Positions 22,511 through 35,570 of a stretch of DNA of 64,000 nt are shown here, piece by piece; the first letter of the stretch is position 1, and the number at the start of each line of letters is the position of its first letter. This DNA is from Schistocephalus solidus (taxonomy: Eukaryota; Platyhelminthes; Cestoda; Diphyllobothriidea; Diphyllobothriidae). A model generated the notes under the pieces. It worked only from the letters and a program-made list of their open reading frames with translations. It was not told the DNA's origin and searched no databases. The position numbers were made by a program, and so were the translations under genes. The stretch spans positions 1 to 64,000 of the forward strand of contig WEDG01007603.1 in NCBI GenBank assembly GCA_017591395.1. The letters run 5' to 3'.

Positions 22511-25250
22511 CACCAAAAAGGCACTCTTGATTTAAAAACCTGAAGGCTTAGGTGTACTTAATTTTTTCGTATGCCAGCTGGCATCAATGTTAGTACAGCC
22601 GGTTCTACAGTTCATTATGTAATTAGCTGCCGTTATCCATCTGCGATAGCTGTTTAGACCCTTAGTGATCGTTATTATTTTAGTTACGTTCAAGAAAACC
22701 AAGATATTCGGTTCCAGAATCCTACCTATTAAAGTATATCTACCATTTTAATTGACCACTAGGACGGCGCTGCCAACCTGGGTAAAAACTCTTAACTATG
22801 ACGCCACCTGGGAGTTAACTTGACGGTCTGCGGAGCGTATGAACATAGAATCAAAACAGACATCCTTTATACCATCCCCAGAAGGATGTGTCCCCAATTG
22901 ACAATGGAGCCTAACGTTCAAGACGCGGTTCAACAGTCTAGCCCGTTGAACCTCCGGAGGCGTTATTTAATAGCGAACATTGCTCATTCACGCAAGGTAG
23001 CTGCGTAAAGCAACGCTGTAAGCATTTTATGTTTTATTGAATCAAAATTTTTGAACATCGATCTGTGGGCTTTCGAGAATGCCTTGAGACACAAGTACAA
23101 TTACACCCTCGCAAGCGTTTGGTATGAACTATGCTACTGGAGATTCGGGGAAAATGGTACAGACGAGGTTCGCATTTCCGCTTGGCGTATTGGTGAATCC
23201 CTAATCCGTAAGTCAGCGGCGTATCAAACCTTATTCGATGGCGGGCAACAGACAGCATACCGAAGTACCCGAGTGACATGGGAATGGCATTAGCTGATAA
23301 TTCTGATGGTAAGGCGGGAATTAGCACTGCTAGCTTACCTTGGAAATTCCGACAGGGAACCTTGGTGGGCGGCCGCAATTCGGCCAGAAATTAGTAATGT
23401 AGAAGTGTAAAGAACCCAAAGCGACTCGTCTGCCACTTTCAGATGACAGCCCAGCACAAAATAGCCCGACAGTAAACAACTCCGAAAGTTAAAAACAAAA
23501 GTGTAAATAGGGAGACAAATTTGACCAGTACCAGAGGCGTTCAGAGGTGAGTGCATAAATAAACAAACTCAAAATTAACTAAGCACAATTAAGCCAGAGA
23601 ATAAACAGATGGGTCCAAAATAATCAAATAATGGGGTCAGAGTTGTGATGCAACATTCAAACCATCTTCAATGTCACACCCTTCGATCGGACATGTCCTA
23701 TCGTAAGGACCCCAGCCTAGGCCACCATAACCCATGTTACCAATGCACTCCCTTAAATAGAAAACGGAACCATCCTGATAACAGCACACGCTAGTTTTAT
23801 GAATGGGACCCTCTTGTTAGTAGTCTCTGCAGGCACAATCAACCCAGCAGTCGTTATGCATGGTTACCGTCATTGGCAGCAAGGCCGGGTTATTCGTCCG
23901 GGCTGAAGCGTCAGCTAGGCAGATGACTCACCACACAGGAGCCCATAAGTGAGGGCTGCTAGTGCAGGAATAGACAGAGGTAACACTGAAAATATTTTGC
24001 TGACAAGGCCTGAGCTACACCAAAGTCATTTCAGAAGCGGAAAACTGCATCGTATCAACGGCCTCAATACCGATACGGCCAACTAGAGTAGCGACTGTCA
24101 CCTCAGCCAAGCAGAGAGCACCCAATCTAATTCGTCCATAAATTGACAAAACGCAGTCGTGGCTATGCTGTACAAAAGAAACAGGACCGGTGAGCGACTT
24201 CTTGTTTAAATAAATTGTGGAGGCGACATTGAGTTTCATCAGGGATGATTATACGAGTGGTGTGTCCTTTTTAGTGTAGATGCACGAAAGTTTAGTTCAT
24301 AAAACGGTTTGATAACCCGGCTGGCACTTTACTGCATTAACTTCTTCAGTTTACCGTTGTGAGTGCCTTTGGAAGTTCCCCCGGTATCTGTCTCCCAAGA
24401 ATTTGGAATAACTTACTTTGTAAACCGATCAACAGTTCTTGGGGTATACAGTACTCCTGACGGACACAAGTATCGGTGGACATCTGATGTCGTACATCCG
24501 AAAAGAAAGCACTAACTTAAAGGGCCTTCCAACGATTCTGAATACCGCCTATAGAGCTGGTAAGGCCACGAAAACTAGACGAATGGAGAGCTCGCATGTT
24601 ACAATGCTATCAGGGTAGTGTAATGTCATCGGGCTAATGACACTACCTCCTGCAATAAAGAGGCACAAACTGTTTGCTCAAATCAGAAATTTATGAAGAT
24701 CGTGCCGGTGAAGATAGGCTCTTAGGCATGTTCTTCTACCAAACACCGTTACACCTGACAAGAATAAGTAAACCGCAGTTCTGAAAAAAAACCACTTTTG
24801 TCGATAGGCAGGGATGGAATGGAAGTGCTCATCGACACCTCACATGATGCTTTGATATAAAAATTTAACTTGAAAGGAAGCTAAAATTTCTTGATTTTAA
24901 CATAAATTATAGCTCTCACGACAAAGAAAATAATGTAATGAACGGCAAAGATAACCCCAGAGCCTCGCACGCGGAGAAGCGAGAAAAGTTGAGCTCTGAT
25001 TGGACGCCTTAAGCAATTGATTGAACCTAGATTAATACAGCTAATAAAAAAAATAGACGAGGACTCAGATTTCTGCGAGCAAGGATAGACTAATGAACTT
25101 ATAAATTCATAGAGTACGGGAGACAGAAACCAAAAATTATACAGAAATTACTGTGTTCTGATGCATTTCGAGTGCTTCAGTCATTATAAAACGAAGAGAA
25201 AAACTGAGAAGCATTACCATTAAAACGAAACAAAATTCCAAAAGAAATTA
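22511..25250. other. Unassigned intergenic stretch
   Basis: Both strands were read. Open stretches of 80-114 codons near 23.0-23.4 kb show no recognisable motif and overlap on opposite strands. Nothing is supportable. Confidence 0.4.
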
Positions 25251-25259
25251 CTGAAAAGA

Positions 25260-26400
25260 TAGAGAGAATCCCAACTTAATATACAACACCCCAGAAGAAG
25301 TTCAACGGACATTTAACAACACCTCTTATCAAAGACTACCGAGGGTGTGTAAATTGTTTAAAAAATAGAATAGGCTGATAGCTTTTCACACCTTCCTAAT
25401 CGGCCTGTACGAATGAAGCAGGTAATCTGCATCCTTCCAGAAAAAAGAGTAATGCCAGAACTTAGAGAAAATCATTCCTTCAACACATTTTCAGGCTGCG
25501 TCTGTATGCTGACATGAATAATTGAGATAAGCCAGGACCTCCGCTGTGAGTATGGTATATGCTAAAGTATAAGCATAATCTTTCCAAAGCCCTTATTTAA
25601 AGATCACCGAACGCATTCAATAAATATAAATTTCTAGAATCGGATGTCATTTCACCGAAAATTCGCAGAGAAATTGCCATGAACTTTCCGTTCTTCCATC
25701 AATGCCATCTCGAATTTCCTTTGATCTGGGAAAACTTCCTGCCGATAGGAAACTGGCGAATAAAATTCTTTGTATAAAAAAGTCCAATATTATTAGCAAA
25801 GCAATTAAAGGTACACTGAAAAGCAAATAGCTCCAGATCCTCGAGAATCACAAATTACTCTCGATATGTTACCTTCGTTCGGAATGGGAGATTACTCAAG
25901 ATCAAACTGCTACAATCTATCCAGATCTTGACTTCAGATCTAGAGGAAAGGCACAGGTTCAAGTCACTTTCATGGACTTTTGATATATCTTCATTACTTT
26001 GCCACACCAGAGACTGCTGTGGAGACTGAAATGAATACGGATCAAAGGTAATTTCGTCAAATGGATCGAGAAATTTCTCGTGTGTTGATGCTAAATCGTT
26101 TGCGTAGATCCAAAGAAAGAAAACTCTGCTTTGTTAGAGAGTGGGTTCCCCAGACTTCCAGAGAAGGAACAAGCGCATTTTCTTTCGTATATAAGAGAAA
26201 GATTGCACAAGAACTTTGGATTGCGATGCAGCAATTTTCGCTAACACCATGAAAATGTTGACTGCAATATGGAGCCCTGTATATGAAGTTATACTATAGA
26301 GTAACCTAAATCGGCTAGATGAGTGTTCAAACAACTCTTTACTGTTCATCAATATAAGTCAATTTACCATACTCCACCAACGCAAACTAGCATGTTCCGT
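25260..26400 (+). mobile_element. CR1/Jockey-like RT fragment (family 3)
   Basis: Broken frames decode to the RT core: QILENHKLLS (about 25830), VTFMDF then LPHQRLLWRLK (about 25970-26035, motif A region), FVKWIEKFLVC, and DCDAAIFANTMKM (about 26220) where an FADD box is expected, then SNLNRLDECSNN. The catalytic Asp pair is gone. It matches the RT layout of the copy at 31.9-34.8 kb. Confidence 0.6.
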
Positions 26401-26919
26401 TGAGAAAACATAACTTTGTCGAATTTGCAGATTTATAAGACGTGAAAAGTGCTATAAAACGTCCGGTCAATGCATCAGTCTGACAGAAAGCTCAGTTTCC
26501 CTGTTGCACAACAACAAGAGAGCTTGGATTTAATTTTAAGAACATTTATTCTTCATACATTTCGGGACCTGCGTGATTGCTCAGTGCGGTTACAGCTCAG
26601 CAGAATTAGTCATTTACCACACACTGGTGCCTTATTTAAACTTCGACAGTGCCACATATTGGGCCTGTAAGGCTGCCAAAACCCGTTAGTTTTAAAGGAG
26701 GCCCTATAACTGAATGCTCCTCCATCAAGGTCTTGTGTTTAAGCTACACCAATAAATTAGATACTTCGACTCATGCCGATAGAATTAGGGCCAAAGCTGA
26801 TCAGATTTCCGGGTTTATTTCTTATAATTTCTACCTTTTTGAAATTTAATGTAGACTTTATCGTATGGTTTTACTTCCATTCTTGAATTTTGCTGTAATT
26901 TCTTCGGCTAAATGAACGA

Positions 26920-29850
26920 ATGAACAAAAATTGCAAATGCCCAAAGTCATATCCAAATAATTCCTATTCAACTAGATGCCAGGTGACGAAGAGAAAATCA
27001 ACCCTGCGGGGTCCGCATTCTGAAGTGTTTTTTCAACCGGAATATGGGCTGAAAGAGCGAATGAAAATGCGACAGCTATTAATAGAACTGGAAACACGAA
27101 AGACCAATGGCGAGGCAAAGCTCAAAATAAGGGATGGACAGATAGTTCAAGTGAAAAGAGCATTTCTTTGGCCAAAGGCAGTCACCCTGACAGCCTAACT
27201 GTCCCGTTTCAGAAACCAAAAACGTGCCCACTTAAACTAATCGTCCTCAATGCCAGATCTCTGCTTAATAAGATGCCTTTGCTCCAGACTCTGATTTTCA
27301 TCCACCGCCCCGACATTGTAATAGTTACAAAGACATGGGCAACACCCTGTGTTTCCGACTCCGAATTCTCTATTCTAGGCTACGCTTACATTCGGAATGA
27401 TCGACACGAGGGCCGTGGTGGAGGAAGCTGTATCTATGTTAGGCAATCACTTTAATTTCTTCTGTTGGACTCTCGCCAATTTACCGCGGTATAAGAGAGC
27501 TTTTGACTCCGAGTAGTTCTAAAAGATAACTACTCTTTACTCGTTGGTTGTGTCTATCGCCCACCAAATGCCAGCGAGGATTACGATCTTTGTCTCTCGC
27601 TGGCATGTCACACCGCAGCTGACTTAAATCTGAAGTACTGGTTGATTGAAGGTGACTTCAATCTTCCTGAAGTTCACTGCTTTCCAACTTCCGGTCCTGC
27701 AAAGTTCGAAGACCTACTTGAGGTCATAGATATAGGCATGTGGGACCAGGTAGTTGATTTTCCCACCCGAGGCTCAAACATACTTGATCTTATTTTCTGC
27801 AGAGGTTGTCAGTCATTGTCCGTGTCACCTTTTAGATCAACTTGGGAGTTCTGATCATGCTATAGTTCTTTCTACACTAGAACTAGAGGCTGCTGAAACT
27901 TTTTCCAAAAAATATAGCTTTTTCCGTGATTTCAGATCAGCAAATATGGGGGCATTACAAACACATCTTTATTCCTACAATTGGACTTACTTCTTTGTAT
28001 GTTCAGATGTAAATGTTTGAACTGATACTTTTTAAATAGTTCTAGGTCCACTCATTTCTCGTTTTGTTCCCCGTAAGAAAATAATTAATGTCAAGGATGA
28101 AGTCTACCTCCGTTTATCATTCCACCGTAGACTGCGTAGACTCTCCCGTCGTTTTCATCTACAAAACGATACCTCCGTCATTCCCTTAATCCAGCAAATC
28201 TTCTGAAGAGGCTAAAAGGCTGTCTGACGAAAAACGACAAGCCGATGAGGTTAACTTTGCCGAAACCCTTCGTTAAATGTTGCGAAGCTCTTTTCGCGCA
28301 CAGTAAAAGCGCAGAGAAAAACGCAGCACCCCGTACTTCGAGACGTCTTAGGAAACCCAATAGCTGAGCTTAAGTTGACTGCTGATAGCTTCAACGCTTT
28401 CTTGTCTAGAACGTTTAGTGAACATACTGTCGCCCCCTTTCCTAACATCCGGGTTTGGACCGGTAACGTCCTCGAAACCATAACTTTTACCTCTGGGACA
28501 TGACCATAGCCATTCGGCGTTTTCGGCAATCTTACAGTCCAGGACCAGATGGCGTCCCGGTCAGCGTTCTAAAGGCGGATGCAAGCGATATATTTCCGTC
28601 CCTTCTGTATAAGATATTTAATCTTGCTCTTGAAAGTTAAACGTTCCCTATTTTATGGAAGGAATCGCACATACTGTCTATTCCCAAACACGGCCGACCT
28701 ACGTCATTTGACGACTTTAGGCCAATAAATACACTACCAGCAGTCTCGAAGATCTTCGAGACCTTGATCAAAGACAAGATGGTGTCACCTAAGAGAAAAT
28801 AACCTACTTACTGCTGCTCAGCATGGTTTTCTCGAAAAAAGGTCTTGCGGCACTTGCCAGCTCTCTTTCTTTGATCATGTGCTACAATCTAGAGACAGCG
28901 GTTTTGCAATTTAAACCGTTTACTTCGATTTCACTAAGGCTTTTGATCGTGTTGACCATGATCTCCTCCTGCTGAAACTTGCCTCCTTCAGCATAGGTAA
29001 CAAGCTTCTGAACTTAATATTTTCCTATTTGAATGCTCGTGCACAACGGGTTAAAATTTCCTATGTTATCTCCAACCCCACGCACGTTAGGAGTGGAGTT
29101 ATTCAGGAAAACGTACTCAATCTGCTTCTATTTTGCCTTTGTGTGAACGATGTTCCTGATTGCTTTCAGTACGGTAGGCCCTTTATGTATGCTGATGATT
29201 TAAAAGTTGCCTATCGATATAAATCGGTTGATCACCAAATCGTGCTTGAGCTCTTAAAAAGGATCTTCAGGCCTTCGCTCAGTGGTGTCGCACATGGCGC
29301 CTCTCACTTTCTTGGCAAAAGTGCTCCGTTATGGTTATTGGCGACAACCATCAGCCCCACCTTAGCATAGACGGTCACGATCTAAAACGTGCCCGAAGTT
29401 AAAAAGGATCTGGGCATACCATATTCTAGTAGTCTTAATCTGTCAGAGCACTGCAACCTGATTGTCTCGAAAGCACGCCAAACTACTGGGTTAATTCTCA
29501 GAAATTTTAAAACCGTCAACATTAGAATCAGCCTTTATAAAAATGTATGTCAGGCCTAGTCTGGAATACTGTTCGTTTCTATTTAGTCTTCTGCACGCCA
29601 GTGAACGAAAGAAGATAGAATCACTCCAGCACTTCTTTACAAAAAGAGTTTTCTATTCAGCTCACCGAAACCTGTCCTACCAACAACGCTGTGAGCTTAC
29701 AAGCCTTGACCCGCTGTGGCTTCGAAGATTACAGAAGGGACTATTTTTACTATTTTAACTTCTAAAAAGTCGTACATTTAACCGCCTTACATCTCTGAGG
29801 CACCTCGACCACTCTCGGCACACCAGTCATCGAGATGTATTTTTATTTCT
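26920..29850 (+). mobile_element. CR1/Jockey-like element (family 2), near full span but decayed
   Basis: In order: a basic N-terminal module (KERMKMRQLLIELETRK..LKIRDGQIVQVK, about 27045-27160); an endonuclease with LNARSLLNKM (about 27245), TKTWA where ETW is usual, GGGSCIYVR, EGDFNLPEV (about 27647) and SDHAIV (about 27855); an RT with GPDGVPVSVLKAD (about 28540), YFDFTKAFDRVDH (about 28920), a degenerate GVIQENVLN motif B (about 29095) and FMYADDLKVAYRY (about 29183); and a tail with YVRPSLEYCSFLFSLLHASE (about 29547). At least five frame changes or stops are visible, so it is inactive. The active-site YADD is intact, but the endonuclease Glu is replaced by Lys. Confidence 0.8.
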
Positions 29851-29854
29851 TCCT

Positions 29855-30408
29855 TTGGCACGCACAGTTAGATACCGACAGTTTTTTTCGGTAAACGCAG
29901 CACTTCTGTTAGAAGGAAGGAGGAACTTACGGGGATCGCACAAACAAGTGTTTGTTCAGCCGGATTACGAGCCGAGGGAACGGCTGAAAATGAGGGAACT
30001 TCGGAAAGAATTGATGGAGAGAATTGGCAGAGGAGAGAAACGGCTGAAAATCAAAGACGGTCAAATAGTCCACATAAATGGGTCATTCCTGTGGCTAAAA
30101 ACCTGTAACAATGAAGGCTGGGTCTCCCCGACGAATCGATCATTGAAAGTCATCTCCGCAAATGCACAAAAGCCCGTCCAACAAGCTGGATGACCTAAGA
30201 AACGTTGTTGACGAAATAAAACCAGACGTTATGGCTTTCACTGAAACGTGGCTTACTGCAAAAAAATAACTGATTCCGAAATATCCCCTCAGAGGATATC
30301 TGAACTTCAGGAGAGAAAGATCAAGTCGAGGAGGAGGAGTCATAGTTTATGTCACTCGCAAGCTGACCGCAATGGCTGACATACATATTCCATTACGCGA
30401 TGTGGAAG
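29855..30408 (+). mobile_element. CR1/Jockey-like family 2, second copy, N-terminal module and endonuclease start
   Basis: Encodes RERLKMRELRKELMERI..KRLKIKDGQIVH (same module as 27045-27160), then LKVISANAQ, VMAFTETWLTA (read across a frame change) and RGGGVIVYVTRKL. It breaks off at 30408, where the TAA repeat begins. Confidence 0.75.
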
Positions 30409-30436
30409 TCTTAATAATAATAATAATAATAATAAA
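30409..30436. repeat. (TAA)n microsatellite, likely 3' tail of minus-strand CR1-like copy
   Basis: Nine TAA/ATA units. On the minus strand this is (TTA)n lying directly downstream of the family 2 RT copy at 30437-31820, the position of a CR1-type short-repeat tail. Confidence 0.85.
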
Positions 30437-31830
30437 AGTTGTATTTAATACAGGTTTACAGGCATTGTCAGGTGAAATATTCAGTGGGTAGAGGCTGGCA
30501 GTGAAAAACTCCTGAATATATATCATTATAAGTGTTTTTCCTATTTTCATGTTATTCAGGAGAAAAACTGCCGCCTGTAAGGATGATAGCAATTCAGATC
30601 AGGGAAGGGCTAACACAATTGCAGTCTGTATGCAGTCTCTGTCTTTGCTAGGAACCGGATTCTGCCTCAGGCAAGAAAGCATCCGCGTGCAATTTTCTTC
30701 CGTTCGCTAGCGGGCAGAAGGCTAAATAGAAACGAGCAGTATTCAAGGCCAGGTCTAACGTACATTTTATAAAGGCGAAGTCTAATATCAATAGTTTTAA
30801 AATTTCGGAGGATAAACCCGGCAGTTCTGCGTGCTTTGGAGACAATCAGGGGCGCAATGCTCTGAAAGATTTAGACCGTTGGAATATGATATGCCCAGGT
30901 CCTTAACAACGCCAGGTACATTTATATCGTGGCCATCTATGCTAAGATGAGGCTGATGGTTGTCACCGACAACCATAACGGAACATTTGTGCCAAAAAAG
31001 GGAAAGGCGCCATGTGCATCACCACTGGGCAAACGCCTTGAGATCATTTTTTAATAGATCAAGCACGGTGTCGCGATCTGCCGGCTTGTATCGATAGGCA
31101 ACTTTTAAATCGTCGGCATACATAAATGGCCTACCATTTCGAAATAAACCTGGCACATCATTGACAAAAAGACAAAATAAAAGCGGGCCTAGCACACTAC
31201 CCTGAATAACTCCACTCCGCACACGTGCCGAGTTTGAGATAGCATTGGAGATCTTAACATGTTGTGTACGAGAGCTCAGGTAAGAAGATATCAAGCTCAG
31301 AAGTTTACCACATATACCGAAAGAGGAGAGTTTCAGGAGAAGAAGGGCATGGTCAACACGATCGAAGGCCTTGGTGAAATCGAAATGGACTATGTAAAGT
31401 GCAAAGCCATTATCCCTAGATTGTAGAACATGATCAAAGAATTAGCTACAGGAAAAACCTCTGAGATAACTTTTGATATTGATGGTGTAGACGAAGGCTT
31501 CTTGTTTGCTTATGAGGGTGAAAACCAACGTTCTATTGGGGTTTTATCCCTACAGATAAACAACTTTCCGTTAAATCAATCAATTTTGTTAAGGACGACG
31601 GCAGCCACTTCACTAAAGCCGACGCCATTAGGGAACCAATCGCCCGAGGAAACCAACCTAGTGATATACAACGATCAGATATTGTAGCATTATCCCCTTT
31701 TTCGTTGGACAGAACTAATTCAAATGAGGACATAATAGGCTCCGTATATGGGGGATCAGGCGACACCATGATAAACTGCCCAGGTATATGAAACTCACAT
31801 TTGTTTAACCTAATATACAAAGTATACTGT
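30437..31830 (-). mobile_element. CR1/Jockey-like family 2, third copy, RT half, 5' truncated
   Basis: Minus-strand motifs from right to left are HFDFTKAFDRVDHA (about 31375), SSFGICGKLLSLISSYLSSR (about 31300), GVIQGSVLGPLLFCLFVNDV (about 31195, intact motif B) and FMYADDLKVAYRY (about 31110, intact). A degraded C-terminal segment follows at 30845-30650. This is the best preserved RT core of the family here. It is truncated upstream of the RT. Confidence 0.82.
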
Positions 31831-31859
31831 CCGAATTATATGAATTGAAAATCCACACA

Positions 31860-34800
31860 TACGAATTTTCCCCGACATTATCTCTTTGACTGAAACCTGG
31901 TTGTTCAGAAACGTAGATGACCATGAATTGGCACTACCAAGATTTCAGTTGTTTTGATCGAATTAAATAGGTTTATTGATTTGGCACTACTTGGCGCCGT
32001 CAAATCCTTAGAACACAGGAAAAAACCTAAAACAAACTCCTCTTTTCATTAAACACTTAAGCTTTGGTATGTTTGTTTGCTTAAATAGCAGTGTTGAAAT
32101 GACGAGTTTGCTTTAAGTAAAAAAAACCTGTTTTCTAAGGTTTAGAAATAGCAAAAATGAAGTTAAAACAGCTACAGAATAGAAGAGGGCGTCAAGTAAG
32201 AGGTGTTGTTACCTACGTGAAACACGAACTTCTTGTGTCAGAAACAACGGAACAGTTTGTATGCAGCTTCGAAAATATTTGGCTCACTATAACGGTGCTG
32301 AAATCACAAAGTCTTGAAGTTTTGACTGTCACTAAACCACCAAGATATCACCCTGCGGCTGACGCTCGCCTGTTAAAAGGGCTAGCCTGATTTGCAGCTC
32401 AACCTGACGTCTTGATATTGGGCTAGTTCAAAGCACCACTCATTGACTGGATTGCAATTGTAGCAAGGGGTTCAGAAAAATTTTCTTACCGACAGTACTC
32501 ACGCAGCATGTCTTATTTCCCACGAGGATGTGAGGGTCAGCACTTAAACTGCTTGGAGCTGGTGCTCACAAAATCGCTGGATAGTGTTGATGAGGTGTAC
32601 TGTCTACATTCCCTATGTCGAAGTGACCGATTCGTACTTCACTGTAAATACTCCACTGTTTCGTTGTCTGAACAGCGCAGCATATCTAGAAGAAATATTT
32701 GGCATGATGAATTCGATCAAATGAAATCCGAACTCAACAACATAAACTGGGAATGTGCTTTTTCCAGCAACAAAGCCGAGGATTAAGAATGGTTCCGTGA
32801 GTTATTGCATTTTCTTTATAAAAACCACTGCCCGATTTCACGTAAGTGAGTGCACAAAAGAATCAAGTGGCTGACTCAAAATTTAAAAAAAGACGTAAAA
32901 AATAGGAAGGTTGTGGAAGAAATCGCACTCTGGGTCGAATCCTGTGTCCATAAACGCATACAAGGCACAGAGGAATCAAGTTCAATGGCTTATCTTCAGG
33001 GCACGGCAAGATTTCGAAAAAGTGCAACTGAAACGTGCAGGGGAAAATCTGAAGTTATTCTGCAGTTATATCAACAGAAGTACTCAAAACAAAGAGCCTG
33101 TTCCCCTTCTGAAGACCGACAAAACTTAGAGATTTGTGAGGATGGAGTAAAAGTGGAGCACCTCACAGAAAGTTTTACGTCCAGCTTTACGAGTGCGAAT
33201 GCATTTAATCCTCTTGACTACGACTTCATTGAGGGTTCAATAATCGAGGCTGTATCTTTTGACGAAGCAACTGTTCATAAAGAACTGTTGGCGCTGAATG
33301 AGTCACAATTACTTGGCCCAGATGATTTACAACCCAAGTTACTAAAGGAACTGGCTGCGGAACTAGCCAAACCGTTGTCCATGCTGTTAACCCACTGATT
33401 GGAATTCTGCAGTGATCACACCGCTGTATAATGGTGGCAGCAAAATCTCCACAAATAATAACAGACCAATTCGTCTAACCTCGATCTGCTGCAAAAGAAG
33501 GAAAATATTATACAGCGAGAGCTAATGCACTTCTTAGAGCAGTAATAACTATTATCCGATGCAAAGCATGGATTCCGAAGAAACCGGGCTTGCATGACAA
33601 ACTTACCCTATTGTTTGGAACGTTGGACATGACCAGTTTATGAAAGAAATGCTCTGCACGTAGCCTATATTGACTTTAAAATGGTATTTGATAGCGGTCC
33701 ACATCAGCGAATCCTGCACAAACTCAGCCAAACCGGCAACAGGGGTGATCTCCTGAAATGGATCTTAAGCTTACTGTTTGGCCACTCTCAAACTGTTCAT
33801 GTCGGTGACTAGCAGTCAGTGGAGGTTGTGATTGAAAGGGGTGTTCCCCAGGGCTCCGCTCTTGGCCCTTCCCTTTTCATTATGCATGTCAAAAAATGCG
33901 TCTGTGCACTGGACTGTGATGTCGCCGTGTTTGCGGATGATATTAAGCTATAGAGCGTCATACGAACTGCAGCTGACGTAGAGCATTTGCAGACGAACCT
34001 AAACCGACTTCAACTATGTTCGAGGGACTGGTTTTTGCTGTGCAGTGAGAAAAAATGCAATATTCTACGGTTGGGCAGACCAAGCACTCTGAACCTCCTG
34101 GATTATTGCCCGAATGGTATACCGCTGCAAGCAGTGGCCACGCAGAAGGACTTGCAAATGTGGATCACGAACTCGCTTGAACCCTCGCTGCATTGCTCGA
34201 AGGTAAACAAGTCTGCGATATCTGTTCGGTACCTTGTCAAACGGGATTTCTCGACCTTTGATAAAGACTGCTTCGATAACGTCTTTCTAAACTTTGTTTG
34301 ACCACAACTGGAGTTGGCTATCGATGCTTGGAGAACATGCACTGCGAAGGACCTCAATATTCTCGAAAAAATGCTAAGGCATGCAACGAAAGTTGTAACT
34401 AGAGAGGGCTTATTACCCTATGAAACACAGTTGTCTAATCTTGATGTCTTTCCCTTGTGTTACAGGCAGCTATGAGGTTACCTAATAAAAAATTCCATAT
34501 TATGCGTGGTCAGGATTGCTGCTTCGTGCTTGGAGATTTCCTTCAGTTAGCAACAACCACGCACTTAAGAGGTCATCGTTTCAAATGACGTGTGACTGGG
34601 GCCAGACTTGGCAGACGAAGGTTCTTCATCTCCAAACGTTTTCACAGCCAATTGTCGGTATTTGGGACGGGCTTCCAGACGACGTCATACGGGCGGACAC
34701 GACAGATACATGCAAGCATAAACTGGATTAAGATTCGATTGGCAATAACCGTTCATTCTTATAGGAAGGCTCTGAAAAATCATAGCAAAATTGGGCAAAC

Positions 34801-34860
34801 ACATGGAGATGATGCAGATAACGGTGATATCTTTTATTTGACATAGATAATCATCGGACC
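31860..34860 (+). mobile_element. CR1/Jockey-like element (family 3), decayed
   Basis: Endonuclease start FPDIISLTETWLFRNVDDHE (about 31868) with an intact ETW, then VRGVVTYVKHELLVSE, a CLELVLTK..SDRFVLHC block (about 32540-32640), and a linker GPDDLQPKLLKELAAELAKP (about 33318). RT traces are AYIDFKMVFD (about 33665), GVPQGSALGPSLFIMHVKK (about 33840) and VAVFADDIKL (about 33922, intact FADD), then LNRLQLCSRDWFLLCSEKKC. The tail is LPYETQLSNLDVFPLCYRQL (about 34410) and WDGLPDDVIRADT (about 34665). Stops and shifts throughout. Confidence 0.82.
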
Positions 34861-35099
34861 TTCAGGATGACTGTGCCCAGATTCAGCTGTTAAAAACAAT
34901 TTTCTTTCTATGTTAATACGTTATTCACTACTTTGCAATGACGTGTATTTCGACTGCAATATTACAGTAAATTCTGCAAAAGCAATGCCTTTTACCCTTA
35001 AATATTCTGAACTACACTGAACTACTAAACTAGAACTTCAAATGCGTTTTCATAGCTATAGGCAAAAAAATTTGCAGGAAAAGTAGAGCATGAAAGATG
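34861..35099. other. Unassigned spacer between opposed family 3 copies
   Basis: No recognisable content. Confidence 0.4.
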
Positions 35100-35570
35100 T
35101 TAAAAGGCTGGTTTTAAGTAATCATGTTGTGAGAGTCGTCTTTTGTCAAAAATTATGCCATCAAGCCTTCTTTTAAAAGCAGAAATGCTGTCAGCGGTAA
35201 CCTTCTCGCTTGGTAACGAGTTCCAAGGTCGTACCACAAGTTGCTTCAAAAAACTCTCTGAGGTTCAATCGCATGTTTTCGCTATGGACGTTTTAAGGAT
35301 GACCACGCAGATGATTTTTGCAGGCAAACTCGAAGAAATCCTCCGATTTCAGGGAGGAACCATGGCCCCGGATAACTCAGAATGTACAGAGCAGACTACA
35401 CCGTAATTGCCTGTAGGAAAGAGGAAAATAATCAAGCTTTTTCAATCCATCTTCGTCGGTAAAGTCTTAAGACCGTCGACCATCTTCATTGTTCTCCGTT
35501 GAACCTGTCCGAGGAGGTCAACACCTTTCTTCATCCACGGTATCCAGGTTGGTATTATGGAATTTAAATG
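35100..35570 (-). mobile_element. CR1/Jockey-like family 3, 3' end fragment
   Basis: The minus strand reads DGLKKLDYFPLSYRQLRCSL (about 35460), then EDFFEFACKNHLRGHP (about 35345-35300), the same C-terminal block as LSNLDVFPLCYRQL in the plus-strand copy. Only the last part of the element is present. Confidence 0.7.

Noticed and set aside
23034..23378. 114-codon minus-strand open stretch
   Set aside because: Overlaps an opposite-strand stretch, no recognised motif, no splice-site support.
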